NCBI GenBank assembly: GCA_034401135.1
Contig: JAWZSP010000003.1
Coordinates: 3,348,001 to 3,412,000 of the forward strand
DNA length: 64,000 bases
Direction: 5' to 3'
Source: Volutella citrinella
Taxonomy: Eukaryota; Ascomycota; Sordariomycetes; Hypocreales; Nectriaceae
Part shown: in pieces, positions 56,223-64,000 of the stretch
Layout: each line of letters begins with the position of its first letter
Numbering within the stretch: position 1 is the stretch's first letter
The notes under the pieces: model-generated
What the model saw: the letters and a program-made list of their open reading frames with translations, nothing else
Told to the model about the DNA's origin: nothing
Databases searched by the model: none
Translations under genes and position numbers: made by a program

Positions 56223-58106
56223 ATGACAACCGGCGTCTTCCTCGTACGCTGGGGCTTCACCCTCTCCGTCGCCCTCGTCGCAATCGCCGTGGCCTATCGT
56301 CTCCAGGCCCAGCAGCCCTTGTTCGGCGGCCCGTCACCGGCATCGGACGCTGCTGTTGCTGCTACTGCCACTTACTGCTACACTGGCGTCCGGACCCATG
56401 ATGCCCAGCAGCCGGCCGCCAGATGCTTCTCCGTGGCCGATGGCGTCTTTTCTGGCGTGTGGACCGCCCCTGAACCAGCCGATGGCGAGACAGAGCAGCA
56501 GAAGCTGGTGGACGGCTTCGTGATACCGGGGCTGTGGGATGGACACGGCCACCTGCTCCAGTACGGCGAGTTCCTGCACTCGGTCGACCTGTTTGGCGCC
56601 GAGACGCTCGACGAGGTTCGCTCGCGCATCAAGGCCTACATGGCCGCCAACCCCGGCGCGGGCTCCCGTGACAGCTGGATCCGCGGCGTTGGCTGGGACC
56701 AGACCTTTTTTGGGCGTATGCCCACGGCTGTAAGCCCTCTTCCTTTCTCTCAAGTAGACTAAGCTTTTAACATATATGGCGACATCCTTTGCTGACCAAC
56801 TGAAACGTAGGACGACCTCAGCGTGGACCCCGAGCTCGAGAACGTCTACGTCATGCTCGACCGCATCGACGTCCACTGCACCTGGGTCTCCAACCCGGTC
56901 CTGGCCCTCCTCCCGCCCTCGTCCCTCCCAGACACCGTCCCCGGCGGCGAAATCGTCCGCGACCCGGGCCTGGGCGTCTTCTGCGACAACGCCATGGACA
57001 TCGTGCTGGCCCGCTGGCCCAAGCCGTCGCGCGAGGCCAACGCCGCCGCCGTCCGCACCGCCATCCGGAGCCTCAACGCCGTCGGCCTCGTGGGCATGCA
57101 CGACGCCGGTGCCACCCCGTCCACAATCTCCATGTACGCCGACATGGCCGCCGACGAGCACGACGCCGCCTGGTCCCTGCGCGTCTACGCCATGCTCGAG
57201 TGCCCCCAGCGCAACGCCTACTGCCCCGCCGACGCCGTCAAGGTCGCCCGCGACGACGCCCTCTTCGAAGTCCGCAGCGTCAAGCTCTTCGCCGACGGCG
57301 CCCTCGGCAGCTGGGGCAGCGCCATGCTCGAGCCCTACGCCGACCACCCCCAGACCTCGGGCTCCCTGCTCATCAACGCCACCGCCCTGACCCGCGTCAC
57401 CAAGAGCTGGGCCGCCGCCGGGTACCAGGTCAACATCCACGCCATCGGCGACCTGGCCAACCGCAACGCCATCGACGCCCTCGAGGCCGCCCTCGACCAG
57501 GAGTGCCCCCCAGACCAGACGACCGAGACGGACGACCAGCGCACCGCCCGCCTAGCCGCCTGTCAGCGCGTCCGCCGCTTCCGCATCGAGCACGCCCAGA
57601 TCATCCACCCCGACGACCAGGCCCGCATCCTGGCCCTCGGCATCTTGCCCTCTATCCAGCCCACCCATGCCACGTCCGACATGAAGTACGCGCTGGACCG
57701 ACTCGGCCCCGCCCGCCTCGCCAGCTCCGCCTACCGCATGCGATCCCTACTCCCCGCCCGGCCCGTCCTCGGCAGCGACTTCCCCGTAGAACCGCCGAAC
57801 CCCTTCCAGGGCATCTACGCCGCGGTCGCCCGCCGCAGCCCCCACACCGGCCTCGGGCCCGGCGGCTCCAGGGACAGCTGGCACGGCGACCAGGCCCTCG
57901 GCCTTGACGACGCCTTGTGGGGCTTCACCGGCGCTCCGGCCTTCGGGGGCTTCCTCGAGGGTCGCGCCGGCGTCATTAAAAAGGGTGCGTTTGCCGACTG
58001 GGTCGTGCTGGACGCCCCCATCGAGTCAGTGGACGTCAAGGAGCTGCGGACGCTGACCGTTCGCGAGACGTGGGTTGGAGGAAAGATGGTATACAAGCGA
58101 CCCTGA
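56223..58106 (+). CDS. Membrane-anchored amidohydrolase (amidohydro_3, YtcJ-like)
   Basis: Exons 56223-56729 and 56811-58106 (81-nt intron, GTAAGC...ACGTAG) give 600 residues. One N-terminal helix (TLSVALVAIAVAYRL) suggests a signal anchor. The metal-dependent hydrolase core is complete in outline: PGLWDGHGHL with the HxH pair, VKLFADGALGSWGSAML, VNIHAIGDLANRNAIDALE, RFRIEHAQIIHPDD with the next His, and LGSDFPVEPPNPFQGIYAAV with the catalytic Asp. Amidohydrolases of this type cleave amide or imide bonds in small molecules; fungal members have mostly unknown substrates. The start at 56223 is the first ATG and directly precedes the anchor. The second exon is unusually GC-rich at third positions compared with neighbours such as the acyltransferase. 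Confidence 0.88.
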
Positions 58107-58746
58107 GAACCTGGGCCGGACTGCTGCTGCTATTGGATAGGTACTAGTAGGTAGCCATGTTACCATTACGGCATGGCCAGGGACGGATGCCATGTCGTAT
58201 CTTCATGCATGATGGGGACGGGGCCTTGGCGCTGCTGGTTAGGGTAATTACCAAAGGTCATTTGGGTGTTGAAATAAGGTTCTTAGCGGGGTGCCAATGC
58301 CGCCCCCACCGTCCCGACTCCCCCTGACGATGCCAAGAATTCCGATTATCTCCCTGCAGCATACTTTTGTAGCCCGGTTTAGCGGGTAGGCTTGGCCTGC
58401 CAAGGGCGTAAGCAAGCGGATGAGGGGTCGAATGCACCAGACACATCACTGGAATGATCGGTAGGATACCACCAGAAGACATTTCTGCGCTGAGGCCCAC
58501 CGCGATATGGTCAATACAAAAAAAACCTAAAAAAAACTCTTGGTAATTGTAATCTAATAATGTTCCCAGCCGCCAAACGAAAAAAAAAAACCATAGGTTA
58601 TACCCTTGCCCGCTGCCATTCGGAAGCCCACTGACCCAAAACGCCACCAACCTCGACCCATTGTCACCTCCCGAGGCCGCCATCCCGCCTCTGGTGCATC
58701 CTGAACGCCGAGCCAAAAAAGCATTATACAGTCAGGGCGAGAGCTT
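58107..58746. other. Convergent intergenic region
   Basis: 640 bases between the amidohydrolase and acyltransferase stops, with several A runs near 58520-58595 that fit poly(A)-site surroundings on either strand. No gene. Confidence 0.6.
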
Positions 58747-60356
58747 CTAGTCTGCCTTTACAACCAGCTTTGACTCCCAGAATTTGGCGAATTTCACTGT
58801 TGGAATGTCCACGGTCCGCCAGAAAATATCCGAGCACCATATAACAACAGGAATGATGAAGACCGAACTGAGAGCATAGCCTGCAACGTACTGAGGGCCC
58901 TCCGTTCCAGTGATGGCGAAAGCCCGCTTCTCAATGTAATACCCGATTGTGTGCATCACCGGTCCATGCATCAGGTACAGAGCATACGAAATCTTGCCCA
59001 GGTATTGAACGCCAAAGGAATTAAAGAATTGTTGCCAACGGGGCGAGTGGCCGACAGCCAGCACAAATAGGACGGCACCGACGCTTTGCCAGTATCGATA
59101 TGGTGCGGCAGACCACCATCTGGGGATGATTGAACTGAGATATACCCAGCCAGGAGTGATGTGGCCATTGTCGTCGGGCTGGCTCATCAGGTACATGGCA
59201 GCGATGCTCAAAAAGAACCAGATGAATGAGAAGAAGCCCGAATTCTTCGGCTTCTCTTTTGCTTCGACCGAGAGTGCAGGCGGTAAAACATGCGCTTCCC
59301 TAATGTGATCAAACTCGGCGAGAGCCATTCCACAGAAGAACAAAAGCGGCTCCCAACGGGAGCTTCCATACGTAAACAGCATGATGGAAAGGAGGGTGAG
59401 ATATCGGTACGTTGTCCGTAGGCGCGCGGTTGCTAGGATGGTGAGGAAGAGATAGAGTGAGCAGCGAAACTCGACAGGTATTGTCCAGAGATGAACGTCG
59501 TAATCTGTTGCCACTTAGTTTCTGTCACACGACGAACAGGGCTGGGGCACATACTGGTGCTTCCGCCGTGGGTCTTCCAGTCCCAGACATGCACGAAATT
59601 ATACATGGCGTTCACCCAGTCCCACAACTGCGTGTAAACATCCCCGAGAGGCCTAGGGTGCGGCTCCATGACGTTTCTGATGTAGTTCCGGTTCTTAGCA
59701 AATGATCGCGTCCATTCGTAGGCGCCCATTCTTATCAAAAACACAATCATCAACGTAGAAATGGCCGGTGGAAGGAACAGGCGAATGCCTCTTCGGAAGG
59801 TGAGGGAGCTCATGGTGTTTGCGAAATCTTGCATATTTCGGCTCCTGATGAGTTTCAATGGACGATAGGAAAGGGCATAGCCGGATATGACGAAGAACAC
59901 ACACACGGCTGGCGGACCTTGGTACCACAGGCGAAGGATGGGCAGCTTGAGAATGTAGTAATTGTCTTCGCCACACCCCCAACCCTCTGCAATGACGAAG
60001 CCTTGGTAGAGGAAATGACAGAAGAAAACGAATAATGCGGCCAGCCCTCGCATACCATCAAGGTAGGCGGTCGGGGCTAGCTTGCTTGGGCGAATCTGTT
60101 CACGGATATGACGCCCCTGGAGGAAGCTGGGGAGAAAGAAGAATGCCAAGCGAACAGCGATGACTCTCCATGGCATGGAACGCAGATATGCGAAAGGTGT
60201 GGTTGCGTAGATTGCCCATTTCTCAGCTGAACTCCCGTGGATGACATCCGATCTTCCACCATCGCTTTCCACATCGGAGAAGGATCTGCTGTCGTCAAGA
60301 AGTCCCCGCTTCTCTTCGTGTTGTTGTGATCGATGGTCGAATGCGTAGCCGTCCAT
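58747..60356 (-). CDS. Acyltransferase-3 family membrane protein
   Basis: Exons 60356-59555 and 59504-58747 (50-nt intron, GTATGT...AACAG) give 519 residues with about ten hydrophobic helices. LDGMRGLAALFVFFCHFLYQ contains the conserved Arg and His of acyltransferase-3 enzymes, which transfer acyl groups to sugars, lipids or small molecules from inside the membrane. PPAVCVFFVISGYALSYRPL is the second signature; across the splice, NYDVHLWTIPVEFRCSLYLF is the third, and YLGKISYALYLMHGP lies near the C-terminal end. Three AG sites sit close together at the acceptor; only the last (exon from 59504) keeps the frame. The N-terminus is acidic and cytosolic (RGLLDDSRSFSDVESDGG). The substrate cannot be deduced. 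Confidence 0.88.
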
Positions 60357-63300
60357 TTTGTCGAGCACCCGGGAGGCCGAATGTGAGCTCACGGAGAGCA
60401 CGGGGTCGAAGAAGTTGTTGAAAGGAAAAGAGGTGAAAGGAGAGTGTACGGATATATCATTCGAAAGGTTCTGGTGACCGACGACACCATGGACTGAAGA
60501 GAAGTGGCCGAAGGAAAGGAAGTAATTGAGAATGAAGGAGAAAGAAGGACGATGGAGAGGAAGACGGGGACTATGAGCGAGCCAAGCCTAGAATCTAGAT
60601 TGACCAACGAGTGTGGATAACAGGGATGGGGATGGAGGACCGGAGTCGGGCAAGTCGATTTCCTTGCAGTCCGTACTGTGATGCTGGCAGGTGCGGCCCA
60701 CTGGGTGGAACGAGGAAGGAGCTCCGACCGGACGGGTTCCAACGTGGAACCATTGGTGTTTATAATGGAACCGGCTACGGGGATCAGCAGCAGAATTAGT
60801 GGGATACTGGACTCATGGGCTAGCCAATTTGGCGTGAGTGAAGGTCCGGCAGTGCCTTATGCTCAGGACTATGCTATTAGACGTCGGTTATGGCGGCGAT
60901 GCATGCATATGTGGCTAATCGGCAGGCACTGAGAACTCAAAACAGCGAGCCAGGGGAAGTGGCACTACCACTACTATACTTGTGGGAGGAGCGGAACGTG
61001 TTTCGAGGCAGGAACTGGGCGCCCCGGGTCAGTCGATCAATGGGGACGTCTCGCCAAGTCGACAGTGCCAGTGACAGTGCCAGCCAGCTGGGACAGGATG
61101 GAGGATGGAGGCCGGACAGCCGAGAGGTCCATCACTCCGTGCACACTCAAGCCCCAGGCCGATCATGGGCACCCCTGGGACTTGCAGATGGTCACTCCAG
61201 GCGTCCAGCTACGGATACTGGCGCATTTTATCCATGAGGCAAACCCGGTTAGACGATAGTTTCGGTGTTCTGTGGGCCATGGGCGCATGGTGGGGTCTGT
61301 GCAGTCCGCGCTCTGTAGATCTACTAGGCCAGGCACCGGCAGTGATTACTACAAGTAACCCAAACCATAAGGAAGACAGACTCCAGGGGCCGCAGCACGA
61401 GAACCCGTGCTCGGGGAATCCAGGAAAGTCAGTTGGAGCTGGAGCTGAAGCCGCGCACTATTGCTGCCAGCTAGCACTCTGTGGACAACGGAACCTAAGC
61501 CTCCGATCTTGCTGCAAACAGGGACAGGGGGCAATTGGCTAAGGTCGTGGAACTAACCATGCCGAGGCTTTGAGAGCTCGTCGGCTGGGTGCTTGCTTTC
61601 TGTGGCGCTTCCCAGAGCCCGCCGCGACATGCGCTGGCACGAGGGCAATGTGTTGCGCACTGGGCTGTCTGCCCTGGGCTATTGGGACCTGCATGATGGG
61701 GAAGTGGATGCACTCGAAGTTGATCTGTGCATTCTGTGGGCATGTGGAGCAGCTAGCCTTGAGGCTTGCAGGCAAGGCAGCCTCGGATGCTTGTTGTGTT
61801 ACGTATCGTCCTGCATCTTTGGACAATAGTACAGTGTATGTCGTAGGAGTTGCTTCAATGCCACTGCGTTGCTTTTTTCGAGTACGAATCTACTAGGTAC
61901 GTGGCGTCACGGCTCGCAAGCGGAGGAGTAGTTCTGGCAGGTGCTGAAGTTCCAAGTGGATGCGGTAAATGCTCTCGAGTGCTTGTGGTAAATACGAACT
62001 TGGGGCTGGAAATATTCGGATTTAGATGCCGGTATCGCAAAAGCATCAGCACGCGCGCAAGTTTACAGGCACCGTGCTGCTGATTTGGTTGGACCACCCT
62101 GGTTGAACTATTTCCTCGTTTAACCCCCCTCCCCTGGCAGGTTGTTGGTCCAGGGCGGGGCAGTGAAGTCTAGGACTCGAGGAGCGAATACTGTATACTG
62201 TAGGCACTTGGCACAGAAACACAAAACAATAAAGGTTGGTGGGTACATGTGATGCTCTGTATGTGCGGGCGGATACATGGAGTCTTGCCCTTGTTGGGGC
62301 GTGGGGGTATGGTGGCTACTAGCACGAAGTAGTGGTTCTCTTCCCCTGCCTGCTTCTCACCACCACCGTAGAATCCGGTGGCAGTCGCTATGCACGTCGG
62401 CTGCGGCGCATCGCAAGGACCTGGGTCGCCATCAGTCCACGGCATTTGCCGTGCGAGGCAAGATTCAATACTCCCCGCGTCCGCCCGTACAGCAGTTGGA
62501 GGCCGCTGGGGGGATCCTTGGGGTCCTGCCCAGACGCGCACACCACACAGAGAGCGAGTTTTGTGACGTGTTGACTCTAACATCGCCAAACTGCAGCCCC
62601 GGAGCAGCAAAAAGCTCCACAAGGATGATAAGTAGGGGTATTAGTGTGTCCGTGTATATCCGTGCCCATCTAGGTGGAGATTTCGCATCCACTCCCCTAC
62701 CACCGTCTCCTGACTCCTGAGACTGCATGTCCGCCTCTGAGACGAGGCCCACTTATGATGGCAACCAAACGCGTGTCACATTCAGACCGACTCGCCAGCC
62801 GCGTTTCATGCTCGGCGATACAACTCACAAGTTCAAATATAGATCTTCATAACTCAGTCTGTACGCGTAATGTATATCTCAGTGACTTGTAAGCAATCTG
62901 AAGGTTACTAGCAGTCGTAGTAGTGGGTGCTTTCTTTACTACTCGACGTAAGAGAGCCCGCAGATCAACAATCTGGTCACTTACCTTCGATCCAGGGCAG
63001 ATCAGGGCAGAGCCGCTGCTACTTAGCGCCCTATCAATATGGGCTGGCAGGAAATAGCCGGATGCCGTGGAGCAGAGCATGAATTGCCAAGCTTGCTGGT
63101 ACACTGTGGCAATCCGTTCAGCGCCATCTTCGAAAAATGTAGCAATGAAGGGAAGTCACCGTTATGTTAATTGAGCATGTCAATTGAGTATGAAAAGAGC
63201 GGTTTTTCTTTTCTTTTTCCATCGCTACAAGCACTGCCAGGTAGTTTGCAAGGAATATTCGAGTCATTATCCCTGGCTGCTCTTGATCATATCGCTCTGT

Positions 63301-63774
63301 TGGTAGACTCTTCTTCTTTACCGATGAGGATCTCATCTACCAATGCTTGATTTATGTAAGGAGTCCTGGCTGTGTGGTGGTTTTGCGGCTGGCAAGGAGG
63401 GCTTCATCTCGCTTCATCTCGCTACCATGCTGTCATTGAGGGGGCTTCGCACCGCCATTAGTTCATGGATGGGTGAGGGAAGAGCCTCAATGTGTGGCAC
63501 TTGCCGGCATCTCTTCGTGTGCTCCTTGCCTCTACATAGGATTGAAATGTAGAGTATGCGTCGCCAAGGGCCGCTACCGGGGCATCTATTTACCATGGAC
63601 TTGAGCAAGCCATTGTCCATTATCTGCACCGCCATCTCCTTGGGCTCATCAAGGTCATTCATCTCTTTGACATCGCCAGAAGGGGGTTGAAATTAGCGGA
63701 TTTACTGTAAAAATAGTAGTCGCTAGAGACCAGGGCATACATCCCCGGGCCCCAGGCATATTTTGGGAGCCAGG
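60357..63774. other. Gene-free right flank
   Basis: About 3.4 kb without a supportable gene. On the minus strand, 63690-63160 has short protein-like fragments (MNDLDEPKEMAVQIMDNGLL, then QPGIMTRIFLANYLAVLVAM) in different frames, possibly exons or relics of an unrecognised gene; I could not join them into one model. Confidence 0.5.
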
Positions 63775-63843
63775 AGCTAACAGGGAGTTGAACTCCCGTC
63801 CCGGCCTGGGAGCACAACTCGTTGGCAAGCCAGAGGGTCAGCC
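63775..63843 (-). other. Degenerate tRNA-like sequence (Gly CCC-like) or tRNA-derived repeat
   Basis: On the minus strand, GGCTGAC (63843-63837) can pair along its length, allowing wobbles, with GTTAGCT (63781-63775). Between them lie a short D-stem-like CTC/GAG, a loop reading CTCCCAG that would place CCC as anticodon, and AGTTCAACTCC resembling a B-box. The anticodon stem pairs poorly and the T-stem is imperfect, so this is at best a decayed tRNA or a tRNA-derived element, not a confident gene. Confidence 0.25.
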
Positions 63844-64000
63844 ATGACTATATGAAGCCATGCGAGAATATGTTGTATTCACGTTTATGGAGGATAGCTC
63901 GAGGAGTCCGGGTAATACATGGCCCTCAAGTTATATGCACATCACAAAGCACGTGCATGAAAGCATTCAAGTCCCATAGGAGATGGAATACCTAGCATCT

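Overview
The window is nuclear DNA of a filamentous ascomycete (Pezizomycotina; Sordariomycetes is my best guess, not proven). The support is short 45-150 nt GT-AG introns with CTNAC/CTAAC-like branch sites, small distances between genes on alternating strands, Kozak-type CNNNATGG starts, and a set of single-copy fungal housekeeping proteins. Gene models were spliced by eye: I looked for donor, branch and acceptor sites that restore family sequence and checked that exon lengths sum to whole codons.

Left block (1-31.2 kb), dense housekeeping genes: a frameshifted indoleamine-dioxygenase-like gene running off the left edge; AIP1 (actin turnover); ALG13 (N-glycan precursor); mitoribosomal mS35; a membrane-anchored class-3 aldehyde dehydrogenase; exosome RRP4; a DMAC1-like complex I assembly factor; AP-3 mu; mitochondrial malonyl transferase MCT1; TRAPP-linked TCA17; AFG1 ATPase; NUP133; eIF2-beta; a MIM2-like import factor; and a MARVEL/NCE102 eisosome protein. 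Several serve mitochondria (mS35, DMAC1, MCT1, AFG1, MIM2), but they work in separate pathways and I see no functional cluster.

Middle block (31.2-49.2 kb), gene-poor: a decayed gene with a patatin-like phospholipase domain behind a RING-like zinc-binding segment (32.56-35.38 kb), bracketed by two 71-bp direct repeats; about 6 kb with only relic-like open stretches; one Ala/His-rich protein of unknown function (41.6-42.2 kb); and a 7-kb stretch without genes that holds a perfect 21-bp inverted repeat with a 10-nt loop.

Right block (49.2-60.4 kb), genes again: a DUF1279 mitochondrial protein, a 648-residue disordered protein of unknown function, a small basic protein, a protein tyrosine phosphatase divergent from a membrane-anchored amidohydrolase, and an acyltransferase-3 membrane protein. 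The last 3.6 kb has no recognisable protein gene and a degenerate tRNA-like sequence near the right end.

The most useful results are corrected gene models (ALG13 third exon, eIF2-beta 12-nt first exon, NUP133 frame-neutral intron, extra exons in DUF1279 and the small basic protein), the decayed RING-patatin gene with its flanking repeats, and the hairpin. I found no CRISPR array, intact transposon or biosynthetic cluster, and no convincing new multi-gene system.
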